The translations under genes and the position numbers were made by a program. Shown here piece after piece: positions 48,901 to 64,000 of a stretch of 64,000 nt of DNA. The notes beneath the pieces are model-generated. The model saw nothing but the letters and a program-made list of their open reading frames with translations. It made no database searches and was not told the origin of the DNA. The stretch is taken from contig JAHLTZ010000029.1 of the NCBI GenBank assembly GCA_025786725.1, positions 1 to 64,000 of the forward strand. The letters run 5' to 3'. The DNA comes from Syncephalis fuscata (taxonomy: Eukaryota; Zoopagomycota; Zoopagomycetes; Zoopagales; Piptocephalidaceae). The first letter of the stretch is position 1. Each line of letters starts with the position of its first letter.

Positions 48901-51900
48901 AAGCATGATCACTAAATATAAATTGTTAGATATCTATTATAGATGTTTATAGTATAATGTAATAGCTACCTTAAATCTGTGGTGTTGGGTACACGTATTT
49001 TAACTATTTTGGCCGATTGTAAAAGTCGTTGTACTTCAAGTATACGTTGATCTGCATTAAATCTTGATTGAGTAATTTCATTGTCATTAACATTGGTGCC
49101 ATCATAAATATCATCTATAGCTGTATTGCCGTTACCAGTGCTGTTGGTATTATTGGCACCATTTGGATGTGTATTATAGTCTCCGTACTTATTCGTCGCT
49201 TAATTCTCTAATACAATTGACATATCGCTATAATTAGTCTTAATATGTAGTGAATATAATAACCTACTTGTTGTTCATGGTAATCCATCCATTGTTGTGG
49301 TGTCCATGTACGAGTAATCAAATCTTCTCTTCCTAACAAATATATTATATTATATTATATTATATTAATTTATATATAGCTATATCCTATATCTATCATC
49401 TCTTACCAATTAGTTTATAGGCAGATAGTGGCCAGTTATAATTGGGATGCCATTGACTATAATGATTGCTCTACGTAATAGTAAAGATATTGACATGGGC
49501 AGTGTCTCTAATTGTTGATATGTCCATCCATGTTTCACCATACAACTGATAACTGAATGTGGATCTGCCTTTTTCAATTCTGTATGTAATTCCATTAATT
49601 GCTGTGTTCGTTGACCACAATGATCATAATGAACTTGATATAATGGTGTAAATTTAAGCATCGTTGATAACATCGATGGATGAGGGAATTGTAATTGTAA
49701 TTTGCTATGTTCAAGTTGTCGTTGTGACCAGGTCCAGAATATACATGGTGGTATTTCCATTGATTTAACAGGAAATGGGACAGATTTATCTAATTATTAT
49801 TATATTAACATCAATACTAATTGCTTCTAAGTTATTACCATTAAGTGCTAATTGTCTTGTGGGTATTACTTCACCATCCCGCCAATAATGATCGATATAA
49901 GAGGTCCAACGATTTAACAAGGCTATTTGCACTAATAATTGACCTAGTCGATGTCTACCTTCAACTAATAGCATGTCTAATTTGAGATCTTCATAGATAA
50001 GATGGAGGGCATAGAATAGACTGGCTCTATACTTTTCTGGTAGTGTATTACTGCCCATCTCTTTTTGTAGTAGAAGTGCCTGTTGATACATCAATGTTAT
50101 TCGTGTGTCAATAGTGGATAATGGTATATTGAGTCGTTTAATAAGTGGATCTGTTTGATGTCGTCGATGTATTTGACTGCCCCTTAGCCATTGCCATGGG
50201 TCAGATTCTTTTATATCATTATTTCTGTCAATAGTAGAAGTATCTAATGAGTACCAGGATAGAATAACTACACAAAATTTGTGCCACTCTTGTTGATCTG
50301 ATAATTGAGTTGCTAATGAAGTGGATTGATAAGCATGGGCCATATATCTTGTATAGGCCATGGGATATAGTGTATCTGGTAGAGCATACGTAATGGCATC
50401 CCAACAATGACGTACTATAGGGGATCGAGGTGTGAAATCAAGTAGTACACGTATTGTTTTATGACGACTTGTTACAATATTAACTCGATTATAGACTGGT
50501 AATTGAAAGCGCACAATGGGCACCTTAGACATATGATTAGTATTTGGTGTCGATGGTTTAGACTGAGATTGACGGGGTTGTTTACTAATAGGTTCATGAT
50601 TTGTAGTATCTATATCGAGTGTATCACTAGATGATTTCTGTATAATGTCTGAATCGAGTGTACATATTAATGGTTGACCATTGCCATACCACAGTGCTAG
50701 AGTATAATCCGGTTTAACCACAAGTATATCACGTTGATGTCGACGTGTAGCGCATATTGCAGTGGCTGATAGAGCAGATGTATCAAATAGTTTAGATAAT
50801 TGTACACACTCTCCATTAACAGTGACCGTATAAGTGTATAGTTTTTGAATGGATGTATGTAGAATACAAATGACTTCATCTCCATTTAAATGATGACCGG
50901 TAAATACTTGAGATTGAACATTGATTATATGATCTAATAATTTTATAGATTAACATAGGACAGTATATACTATATATATATATATTATATTACCTTTTGG
51001 TTGTTTAAGTGTATTTATAAATGTGGAATCTATGGGCTCTTGCCATAGACATTCAAGCAATGTATCAGACGCCATTTCTTGGAAATGTCTTATGGTTGTT
51101 GCAATATCCAATTCAGTGCATAGACACGTTGTGGAGCAACTGTATTTAATTCGCGTCGAGCACTGATTAATGATATGGTTCGTTTTAATTCTGACTGATT
51201 AAAGTTGTCATCAAAGTTGCACGTATATCGCCATAATTGATGTTGACCCGTTAAACGATGGCGTGTCATACACCATGGCCGTTCTATATGATCGGATATC
51301 CAACAAATATCATGTTCTAGTGACATCCATTGATGATATAGTTCATTAGAGTTAATAGATTCACTTAATGGTGGCTGTTGCTGTTGCTGTATAGTAGATC
51401 GAACAGATACTGGTTTAAAGTGAGTCAATGGATCTAATAGCGTCCATAATACGGCACTTCTAGTCGATTCAGATGCCTGTTCACCTTCATCAGGTCGTCG
51501 TTGAATAAGTAGACCTGTATCAAGAGCCCAGGCATAAAGTACAGGTACAGGCATATTAACTGTATAATCATGTCCATTGTCAAGATAGAACTTTGCCATA
51601 TCATGTAATAGCACACATAAAGCCCGTATCTTTCTTTCTTAATAGTGTTGATATCCGTGGGATCATTAAACCAGACCCATAAAGCATGTGATACTGGGTA
51701 TCGTTCACGATAAAATGAAAACGATCTTACTAATTGACCCGCTTTTGACCAAATAACTTCACTGCCTTGTACGTAAAGTTCTTCATCAAATCCTTCATCT
51801 TGTAGCCATTTTGATGAACTGGTATCCCGTTGAAGGATATTCGATATAGGTGACTGATAGATATGAGTGGGCTGTTCTCCAACTACATATCCCGGTGAAA

Positions 51901-52132
51901 GCTGAACAGAACCACATACTGTACTACACTGATTGACTGACGAGCCTATAGAAGGACCTGGTGCCGAATAGATATCATTAGCAATAAGTGGTGTTATTGT
52001 TGCGCGACTCTGTTGTGTACTTTTAGGTCGAGGATGACTAAAGGTAGACGGTGAAGGTGGACGGACTGGTGGATTATCCTTTAAATACCGTGAACCAAAA
52101 GGAATGAATTCGTTTAAAAAACGAATTTCCAT
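45982..52132 (-). CDS. APC1: Anaphase-promoting complex subunit 1 (APC1/Cut4)
   Basis: APC1 is the largest scaffold subunit of the APC/C ubiquitin ligase that drives anaphase and mitotic exit. The start at 52132 gives MEIRFLNEFIPFGSRYL. The N-terminal beta-propeller-like half is followed by helical repeats: IYEDLKLDMLLVEGRHRLGQ and YIDHYWRDGE. Then come the PC repeats: GLLIGLAASHCGTMNDQVG, PSGALLGMGLLYMETVHRR, ALGFITLGQG, AIVALGLLYLQTNN and GAGDLTALK-like. C-terminal landmarks are HMALGFLFLGGGRVTLGRT, then AIALLLCATYPRWPSHP and LQLLRHLWVMAVEPRCLVV. The deduced frame is broken at 51618-51640, 46549-46568 and 46472-46490 (each like one missing base) and at 47157-47166 (like one extra base). Family similarity continues across each point. 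Introns are fewer and short. It ends LLSAYQAVQ. Confidence 0.88.
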
Positions 52133-52432
52133 CGTGTTTAACGAAGTGAATACGCAATATAAAGTAGAAAAAAGACAAGATCAATAGTGTCAATAAAGAA
52201 GTGCAATAAGTAATACGCGTGTGTAAATATGAATTAATTATAGACATAGTGACGCCATGATTTATTAATCAAAAAGTCTATTTATTGGCCCCATTGACGG
52301 CAATGTCAGTGTCTTCACTCCGATAACTCGATTATCATAGCTATAGTAACTATTGCCCTTCACATTGATTTTGTTCATTTTATTTCGTATCTATTCTATA
52401 TATCGTTTATAGTTAAAGTAAAAGAGGTTAAC
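52133..52432. promoter_or_regulatory. Divergent APC1/ECT1 promoter region
   Basis: 300 bp separate the two start codons. No recognised element stands out. Confidence 0.4.
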
Positions 52433-54212
<1,780 letters not shown>

Positions 54213-54430
54213 CAGCAAGTAAATAATGGCTATAATTACTTATGCTTCATCGGATACAATGTCCATCAAATAAAGCGTTTATAACCAATATGATTACATT
54301 TTATATAGTATTGAATTATTAATAAGCTTAATTCATTTTAATAAACAACAGGTTTGTTTACCATAAAATACACCAAAAATGGTCCACACCAGTCATTTTT
54401 GTTCTCCCACTCCTTTGAATTAACAACGGA

Positions 54431-56493
<2,063 letters not shown>

Positions 56494-57131
56494 AATTTAA
56501 TATACAAATATATTTATTATTTTATATGTAGTGTGCTGTCATAAAACATTATTAAATAGTTAGGCCATATGAATTGTGTGCTTGATTAGCGCTATTTTCT
56601 TATTTATATAAAAGATGTAGCTATAAGCTAGTATTCAAAGGTTTTACTATTTCATAATATGTAATTTTAACAATATAGAATATATAAATTACTGTATATT
56701 TTAAATTTCTACAAATAAATTATCAGTGCTTACATAAATAGTCCTCGTCATTTTGCCGCAGCGGTGTGTTAATTTATTTGTTCTAAATAAATTAGAATGA
56801 CTTCATTCGCCTATGCTTATCCTTGTTTTCTGCAGCAAATACAAGTTTATTATGCGCAGTTTATACCAATATGACAGCAGTACCCATAAATTTATTATCC
56901 AATTAGCATACTTGAAACTTTGTATAAACTAGTACCGGGGTCCCAGTGTAACATACAATCACTGTAATATATACCGTAGGGCATTGGTTCCCAATAGGCA
57001 AGAAATCATCTACTTATTCTTTTTAATTGTATAAATTTCTAAAACCTACAGCCCAGCCATTTATTATCTATTATTCTTATATTAATACAAATAAGATATC
57101 TTGTTTATACTATATTATAACAACAACAACA
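56494..57131. other. Intergenic; 3' half is part of a segmental duplication
   Basis: From about 56822 onward this region resembles 61567-61878 (blocks such as GCAGCAAATACAAG/GCAGCAATATAAG, GACAGCAGTA/AACAGCAGTG, ACATACAATCACTG, TATAAATTTCTAAAAC). The upstream region of seven-TM copy 1 was therefore duplicated together with its gene. Confidence 0.6.
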
Positions 57132-58145
57132 ATGCCATTTATTGATGATAGTAACAGTGTAAACCGCGAACGGCTGAACCGTATGGCAAACGAATGGAAT
57201 ACGACTGTCGATTTGCTTGATACTATATCAATATACGACTTTTACATGAAAGACACTGGTAATATTTACGGCTCATATGAGCGTTTATCTGGCACTCAAA
57301 TGGAAATAGCTTTTTCATGCGTGTTACTTTATGTGTCTATGTATAACTGCATTACTACCAGAAAAATGATTATAATACGACCATATACAATAGCTGCATG
57401 GTGTTGTTTAATTCCATCTTTTGTAGGTTTTTTAACTGGAATATTTGTTATAATTGCAGTACTAGGCGGTCCAATGGCTTGTCGAGAGCTTATATTGCTA
57501 AATGTAACTGGAGTAACCATTGTTAATCCATGTAACAGCCTTGTTTTACTTCAAAAAACATATTTAATATTGTCACGCCCAAAATGGATTATATAAGTTG
57601 GCATTCTGCTTATAGTAGCTCAGTTAAGCTTTATAGGTATGCTTTTTTATAGTACATTCACTATCGAGACAAAAGTCGGCTGCGTAAATTATTATCCAAG
57701 TTTATTTGTATGGTATTGGGTATCTGTCTCTATACCTGGTAACATACTGTTTTCAGTCCTTTTTAGTCGGATTGCACTAAAACAATACCGGATGTTTGGA
57801 TCAGACATGTGGAAACGATTAGCCCGTGATGGTTTACAAATAATGTCCATGACTGTACTATGCAATACAATATGCTACGCTTTCATTGCATTTCGAATTG
57901 GGGGAGATAATGCTGAACTACTTTTTGTTGTAGATTGGTAAGAGATAGTATTATGTATTGCAATATAAACTAATTGACTGATATATAGGATGATTATTGC
58001 TACACTATTAGCCAAACGCTGTGAAAGAATGCGCAAAATTAGGGATGAATCAAATCGACCCAAGACCGAATATATGATTGGTGTATCACAGATCATTACT
58101 GCGGTCTCATTAACAGAACTTGATAGTTTAAAATATAACATATAG
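57132..58145 (+). pseudogene. Seven-TM protein family, copy 1 (in-frame TAA)
   Basis: I do not recognise the family. The start MPFIDDSNSVNRERLNRMA is supported by copy 3 (MPFIENSDGLYLKRLNHLS). Hydrophobic segments include MEIAFSCVLLYVSMYN, AAWCCLIPSFVGFLTGIFVI, VTIVNPCNSLVLL, VGILLIVAQLSFIGMLF, LFVWYWVSVSIPGNILFSV, MSMTVLCNTICYAFIAF and LLFVVDWMIIATLLA, giving about seven spans, followed by a basic cytosolic tail (KRCERMRKIRDESNRPKTEY). A single in-frame TAA at 57594-57596, in PKWII*VGILL, interrupts an otherwise open frame. A 48-nt intron follows VVDW. The product could be a pseudogene, a read-through product, or the stop could be a sequence error. The topology suggests a receptor-like or transporter role, but no signature supports either. 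Confidence 0.55.
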
Positions 58146-59713
58146 TAGCTTTTTATCTATCGTAAAGAATATAATCAAATCAATAAATTGTAACATCTAT
58201 AAATGTATATGCTTAAAATATAACGTACAAAAGCTTTTTTGGTTTCCTAGAAAAATTATTAAGTTATGTGAATATTCTCTATGCAAACGAAAAATAGGAT
58301 TGGAAATAAATTTATTATTTATTATTTTATTATAAATTGCTGTAGATCATAAGCTAAATAACAGTCTATAAGTATATTCATAAATGTTTAATTTTGATAT
58401 TAGCTGATACCAAAGATATATATAAATTATCGCATTAGATTTGGCATCCCATCCAAATGTGTAATAGCTTACATGATAGCCATTGTATTGACTAATGATG
58501 AAGTTAAGTATTTTATATAAATTTATCGTCTTTGCCTACTTTCTAATTCTCAATAATACGCAGAACCAATGTTTGATTAAATAAAGATATTAAAAACGAA
58601 GAATAAACGTGGCTAATATCAATTTGTCAACTTGCTGAATTTAACACTGGCAGTGCGAGTTGATGTTAAAATGTTTTGTTGAAAATATGTTTTAAGTATT
58701 GTTAAATATTACTCGCACCCATTTACCTTAACATCTGTTTTATAGTTAAAGCATTAACAATTAATAGTTGCTTACACCTTTTCAAATGTATTGCAATTGT
58801 AGATTTGTATCGCCAATCTTAAACATCATCGGATTTGGCTTATGGCTTCACTTTGCCATCTGACAAATATAATGATGGTTGGTGTCTTTTCATTGTCAAA
58901 TAGAGCTTCGGTGTGCACTCTATATATTTGCCATATTGCTGGCGCATATATTACTTTGCTTCCTAAATAAACTTGTTTCATGCCTACAATCCGCTCAAAG
59001 CATTTGCCAGCTCTAGGGGTGTTGATTGGGGCAATAGTGTACAAATCCAGTCAAAAACTACCAATCATTCTCCAAAGCTCTTGAATGCGTCTACACTGAT
59101 AAAAATGATGCTTTAATGCCTTTGTTCATTCTCACCCATCGATAATCCACAGGTTGCATAAATATTTCTATTTTTGTAACATTTTAGCAATGATTAGGCT
59201 GCACATGGTGTTTTTTACCATAGCAAGCAAAGCCGTTGCATAAATAGTCGGGTAATCCATTAAACCACTTAACAAGTTATCATACCTGTTGTTAGGATGT
59301 GCATGCTGTTATCGCCGCATGTAGACTATTATTCACTGCAATAGCATTTATTTTATTTTATGCTGACATGTGCTATTATTTATATCAGATATTAAACATT
59401 GATATTACAAAATATACTGTTTATTTAGCTTAACATTAAAGATAGTCGTAATTTTTATATATTGTTAAGTGTCAATCATTCTTGTTTTATCTATACTATT
59501 ATTATCAACAAAGACTTTTGTAAGCTAAGGCCTGTTTATGCAGGATTAGTATATCACGTGTACTAGAACCGTATATATCAATTATCCGTAATGTTACCTG
59601 TGTAAATATACATAAGCATGCAAGATAGAGTAGCACTAACACCGCCATTGTTCAGTCCAGTCTAGTTCACTACTTTTACTTACATTTTTATTATCTTTGT
59701 ATTTAATATAAGC
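58146..59713. other. Intergenic between seven-TM copies 1 and 2
   Basis: AT-rich, no intact gene. A possible LINE-type remnant lies on the minus strand near 58800-59300 (listed separately). The immediate upstream region of copy 2 has no clear resemblance to those of copies 1 and 3. Confidence 0.45.
58800..59300 (-). mobile_element. Possible LINE reverse-transcriptase 3' remnant
   Basis: On the minus strand a broken frame reads TKALKHHFYQCRRIQELWRM, then APINTPRAGKCFERIVGMK and FVRWQSEAISQIR. The H..F.C.....W pattern resembles the zinc-binding region after the reverse transcriptase of LINE elements. Stop codons interrupt it, so it would be dead. The similarity is weak and was judged by eye. 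Confidence 0.3.
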
Positions 59714-60709
59714 ATGCCTGTTGATCATAATAATTCAATACTTGGGACCAAGTGGGAAAAGAATGCCACTTATTTTCTTGGTATTCCTCTTTATCCACTT
59801 GGAGAAATGCGAGCCGTTGACTATATAATGGACTCTGCCGATAATAGAGACTTAATGCACAAACGTTTGTTTGGTTTTAATGGCCAGGTGGCGTTTATGG
59901 TAATATCTGGTTGCATTTTTGCACAGAATGTGTATCTTTCTGTCCAAATGATCGCTGCAGGCTCTCGTAAACTTTCATCGTGGTGCTGCTTAATTTCATC
60001 AATTTCGGGCCTTATTCTAGGTATACTGAGCACTCAGACATTATCATCATTCGGTTTAAGCTGTAGAGTACTCTGTTGGTACATTACTCTAGGAATAGGC
60101 ACAACACTTGTTTGCTGCAGCGCAATCATTTTGCAGAAAGCCTACCTTGTATTGTGTAGGCCACGTTGGGTTTTGATTGTTGGTATAATATGCATCTTGC
60201 CTCAAGCAGGCTATCCAATAATGGGCACCACTGTAATGCGCCTTACTTTAGCTGAATATGTAGGCTGTGTTGCTTTCTATTCAAGCGTTTTACCTTGGTA
60301 TTGGTCTGGATCGGTGTTACCCATCAATCTTTTATTTTCTAGTATTTTCAGCTATGTTGCCTATAAACAATATAAACTTTTTGGATCAGAGGCATGGAAA
60401 CGCCTAGCACAGGAAGGCATTCAAACGATGGCGTCAGTGGTCACATGTAACATATTATGTGGTATGTTTATTTTTCTTGAAATCGGCGAGAGTTTTTCAG
60501 AGTTTTTTTTCCTTATTGACTGGTAAGTAAATATTAAATAATGCGTTACAATATACTAAACCAATGTTAGGCTTGTCTCTACAACAATTTTGGTTAGGCA
60601 TTGCAGTAACATGCGTAAGATTGGCAGGCTATCGCATCGCCCACGAACCGAAAATATTATGCATTTGTCGCAAATTCAAACAGTTAAACATTTTCAACAA
60701 CTTCCATAG
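59714..60709 (+). CDS. Seven-TM protein family, copy 2 (intact)
   Basis: This is the intact member of the local family. Exon 1 runs 59714-60522 and exon 2 from 60571 to the stop at 60707-60709; the junction restores Trp (LIDW|LVSTT). The start MPVDHNNSILGTKWEKNAT includes an N-x-T sequon near the N-terminus. Shared landmarks with copies 1 and 3 are SWCCLISSISGLILGIL, ILQKAYLVLCRPRWVLIVG, VGCVAFYSSVLPWYWSGSV, AYKQYKLFGSEAWKRLAQEG and a basic tail SNMRKIGRLSHRPRTEN. Copies 1 and 3 have a stop where this copy reads RPRWVLIVG. About seven hydrophobic segments suggest a plasma or endomembrane protein. No GPCR signature (DRY, NPxxY) is present, so function is unknown. Confidence 0.7.
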
Positions 60710-61878
60710 AATAATAGACTGTTAATTGGTCAATATGTAGCAATTGTGCTAATATCGCTAGATTTATTCGCAAATCATAGCAAATAGAAATATCTTGATT
60801 ATTCATTTTTATGCCCTTAGAATAAACTGGTATATTTCGAGTCAGATCAAAGTATTTAATGGACTATGAGCATCAAATACACTTTTCTGCGCTAGAAACA
60901 ATGACAAGTCTCGCCTCTAACAAAAAAACCATTACAAGGAAGCTATTGAGCAAGCTAGTAACTTTATAAATACCATCTAAAAGCAACAACTATATTATAA
61001 CTGACATCAACAGAATTGAATGAACGAGCAAAAAAGCTACAGTAATTATGTTGTAATAGCGTTAGCCTAAACAGCAATAAAGCAGTATTTCTACGCTAAT
61101 ATCGCTTTATTAAAAGATAAACAAAAGTAGCATGTATTTATATTGAGCGTATACTGTCCGTGTATTTTCAATGTAGAAATATCGTATAGTTTTTAGAGCC
61201 AGAGATCATTTAGCTGTTAATCAAACCTGCGACATTATAAATCATTACACATTTTTAAAATTTATAAATAAACTCAATAGTACTCGTATATATTTTGATT
61301 TTAGTGTACTAGTGACCTAAATTTACCATGCTGCACACACTTGAACAAAATACTAAATGTGATGCAGCAGTTTATATAATATCTTCTATGCGATCATCAC
61401 TAAAATTAAGTGTTCTCAATATCTATAGCCTGGTGCTTAGCTGATGATTTCCAGCAATATATAATATGATTTTAACACACTATAAAGTCTTAGCCACTTT
61501 TGCTATCGTATTGTGTTAATTCTTATTATATGGTTAAAACTAAATAATCTATACCGTCCATGCTTTTGCATTGCATTCAGCAGCAATATAAGTATTATTG
61601 CGCACAGCTCATACCGCGTAACAGCAGTGCATGCATGCATATCATTCATTAGCCTATTCGAGACCTCGTATAAACCAGTGTTGGGGTGCTACTGCACATA
61701 CAATCACTGGAATATATACCATATGGTATTGACTTTTAATATGCAAGAACCCATTCACTTATTTTTCTAATTATATAAATTTCTAAAACTGTAACAGTCA
61801 TTCAGCTACTCAACTATCTATTATTTCTATATTATTATTAATAATTCATTTTGTTTATACTATATTGTACCCGCAACA
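60710..61878. other. Intergenic; 3' part duplicated
   Basis: AT-rich. The segment from about 61567 to 61878 is homologous to the upstream flank of copy 1 and likely carries the promoter of copy 3. The open frame at 61513-61770 lies inside this flank and is not protein-like. Confidence 0.5.
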
Positions 61879-62892
61879 ATGCCATTTATTGAAAATAGCG
61901 ATGGTTTATATCTTAAGCGGTTGAACCATCTTTCAAACGAATGGAATATGGCTGTCAATTCACTTGGTACTATATCAATATACGGCTTTTACATGCAAGC
62001 TACTGGTAATATCCAAGAACAACGTGACCAATTATTAGGCATTCAAATGCAGATGGTGCTGTTATATATAGTGCTGTATGTATCTACACACAACTGTATT
62101 ACTATCAGTAGAATGGTTATAGCACAACCTTATGCAATAGCTGCATGGTGCTGTTTAATTCCATCTTTTGTAGGTTTTTTAACTGGAATATTTGTTATAA
62201 TTGCAGTACTAGGCGGTTCAATGGCTTGTCGAGAGCTTACATTGACAATTTTAACTGGAATGGCTTTTGCTAATCCATGTAACAGTTTGGTTTTACTTCA
62301 AAAAACATATTTAATACCATCATGTCCAAAATAAATTATATACATTGGTACTCCGCTTATACTAGCTCAACTAAGCTTTATAACTGTGCTTTTCTATAGC
62401 ATATTTACTATCGAAACAAAAGTCGGCTGCGTAGATTATCATCCAAAGCTGTTTTTATGGTATTGGTTTTCTGTTTCTATGCCTGATAACATACTATTAT
62501 CAGCACTTTTTAGTCGAATTGCACTAAAGCAATATCGGATGTTTGGCTCAGACATGTGGAAGCGATTAGCCCGTGATGGTTTACAAATAATGTCCATGAC
62601 TGTGCTGTGCAATACAATATGCTACGCTTTCATTGCATTTCGAATTGGGGGAGATAATGCTGAACTACTTTTTGTTGTAGATTGGTAAGAGATAGTATTA
62701 TGTATTGCAATATAAACTAATTGACTGATATATAGGATGATTATTGCTACACTATTAGCCAAACGCTGTGAAAGAATGCGCAAAATTAGGGATGAATCAA
62801 ATCGACCCAAGACCGAATATATGATTGGTGTATCACAGATCACTACTGCGGTCTCATTAACAGAACTTGACAGTTTAAAATACAACATATAA
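61879..62892 (+). pseudogene. Seven-TM protein family, copy 3 (in-frame TAA)
   Basis: This is the closest relative of copy 1, sharing the start context and most of the protein. The frame is open from MPFIENSDG to a TAA at 62332-62334, then continues open in the same frame (IIYIGTPLILAQLSFITVLF) to VVDW. It is joined by the same 48-nt intron to an exon ending at 62892. The TAA sits at the Trp codon of copy 1 (SRPKW versus SCPK*), three codons before the position of the copy 1 stop. A 235-bp tract at 62608-62842 is identical to 57861-58095, including the intron. It could be a pseudogene or a read-through gene. Confidence 0.55.
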
Positions 62893-63324
62893 GCATATTT
62901 ATCTATATCAATATTGCAATGAATTATAATCAAAATATTGACTTGTAAAAACTATAAGAAAGATATACATAAAAATAATGTAAGAATAGTATTTTACATA
63001 GTTTTATAACCTTTGTTTATTTCCAATAATATATTGCACCAATACTTGACTAAATAACAATGAAATAAAATTAATATAAATATCAATACTATATTGGCAT
63101 ATATGCAGTGATAGCATACATTTATATTAATCGTATATTATTCGCGTATTCTAAAATAAAAAATAAACTATCTTTTAAGGCTGAGTGACTAGTTGAACCA
63201 AAAGCTAGCACATAACACTGTAATTAAATAAAATGAGATAAGCACTAAAAATCATATTGTTTATTATTATCGTGTTTATTAAAATAAGAAAATAGTTACA
63301 AATTCTAATTCTTATGTATAAATA
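62893..63324. other. Convergent intergenic region
   Basis: 432 bp of AT-rich DNA between seven-TM copy 3 and the 3' end of the polymerase eta gene. Nothing was recognised. Confidence 0.4.
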
Positions 63325-64000
63325 TTAGTTTTTAGATTGGTTAGATTTTTTCTTGAAAAAGTCAGTAACTTTTGTTCGTTTTGAAGGAGATGGTGCAGAC
63401 TTGTCTGGTTTAGTCAATGGATTGGGTCGTTTGGAATTAGCTGGTGGATTTGAAATATTTGTTTTATCATAATTATTGCTATTTACTACTGTGGATAGAC
63501 TACGCAAGTTGTGACTAGTGGCTTGTCTAAATTCATGCCGTTCTTTTTCCATCAACGACATAGCCAAATGAAAGTCTTGATGTTCCTGTTGATCTGATAA
63601 TGAGATTTTCTTTTTACACTTGTCGCATTGAAACGTCCAGTCATCAGCATCATTATTATTTTCGACAGAATTGATTGTATCTAAAAATAATTCTTTAGAT
63701 TGATTGTCTTCCAGTACGGCATCTTTATCTTTAAAAAACTCATTAAGAACGCGTGGTTTTGCCGATATATGTGTTTTAAGCTTAGGCGATGGTGGCCGGG
63801 GTATTAATGGTGTAATGGAGGTTGATTCTGCTAGTTCTATTGTATCCGGTGTACTTGTCTTAAAAAATCGAGTAATATCCATACGTGGATCTTGTTCTGC
63901 TTTGAACTGACTTACGAAAATAGATAATCCACGGCAAGGAATGGGTACTGGCATATTGCGCAGTAAACGCAATGTTCGATTGCCCAATAAGTCTGGCGTG
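63325..64000 (-). CDS. RAD30: DNA polymerase eta C-terminal part (incomplete, runs off window)
   Basis: This is the C-terminal region of a Y-family translesion polymerase that bypasses UV photoproducts. The frame is open to the window edge (TPDLLGNRTLRLLRNMPVP), so the catalytic domain lies outside. Visible are RGLSIFVSQFK at the end of the little-finger region, then a PIP-like box MDITRFF, a second DITRFF-like motif (VLNEFFKDK), and a UBZ zinc finger FQCDKCKKKISLSDQQEHQD with C..C and H...H ligands. A basic NLS-like linker precedes a terminal PIP box VTDFFKKKSN. The UBZ plus terminal PIP layout is that of Pol eta. Pol kappa and Rev1 are less likely because of the C-terminal order. Confidence 0.75.
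   Translation of the reverse strand, partial: TPDLLGNRTLRLLRNMPVPIPCRGLSIFVSQFKAEQDPRMDITRFFKTSTPDTIELAESTSITPLIPRPPSPKLKTHISAKPRVLNEFFKDKDAVLEDNQSKELFLDTINSVENNNDADDWTFQCDKCKKKISLSDQQEHQDFHLAMSLMEKERHEFRQATSHNLRSLSTVVNSNNYDKTNISNPPANSKRPNPLTKPDKSAPSPSKRTKVTDFFKKKSNQSKN

Noticed and set aside
61513-61770. 85-codon open frame upstream of seven-TM copy 3
   Set aside because: Lies in duplicated non-coding flank; the equivalent frame is not kept upstream of copy 1.

Overview
The window is eukaryotic nuclear DNA, most likely from an early-diverging (non-Dikarya) fungus. Fungal signs are a D-arabinono-1,4-lactone oxidase, an Atp17-type ATP synthase subunit, an Rtt106-type histone chaperone and fungal-style condensin and APC subunits. 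RABL3 and a SAP-domain TKL kinase point away from yeasts. Most genes carry several short introns (about 45-100 nt, GTAAGT-like donor, AG acceptor). Intergenic DNA is AT-rich. No rRNA, tRNA or CRISPR array was recognised.

Layout. 0-9.5 kb: an acidic low-complexity orphan (+), ATP17 (+) beside a foldback-like repeat, and ALO1 (-). 9.5-19.3 kb: a Whi3-like RNA-binding protein (+), TAN1/THUMP (-), a degenerate exonuclease-fold protein (+) and RABL3 (-). 19.3-29 kb: a gene-poor stretch with an ~84-bp degenerate minisatellite, RTT106 (-), a SAP-TKL kinase (-) and Elongin A (+). 29-45.8 kb: dense housekeeping genes in divergent pairs: MAF1/KGD2, CND1/PCH2, H2B/H2A and NIP7/RPL28. 46-56.5 kb: APC1 (-) divergent from ECT1 (+), then a MYST acetyltransferase (+). 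56.5-63 kb: a tandem family of three seven-TM proteins, two of them broken by a TAA. The 3' end of DNA polymerase eta (-) runs off the right edge.

The genes are not an operon or a pathway cluster. Their shared themes are generic: chromatin (H2A, H2B, Rtt106, MYST), chromosome segregation and meiosis (condensin, APC1, Pch2), Pol II and Pol III control (Elongin A, Maf1) and mitochondrial metabolism (ATP17, ALO1, KGD2).

The most noteworthy points are these. (1) The SAP-TKL kinase has its only candidate ATP-site lysine in the glycine loop, as in WNK kinases, and needs a 5-nt and a 6-nt microexon to read correctly. (2) About fifteen places in conserved genes change reading frame by the equivalent of one missing base; assembly error is the most likely cause, but the pattern should be checked. 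(3) The seven-TM triplet shows a TAA at nearly the same codon in two copies and a 235-bp perfectly identical tract that includes an intron.
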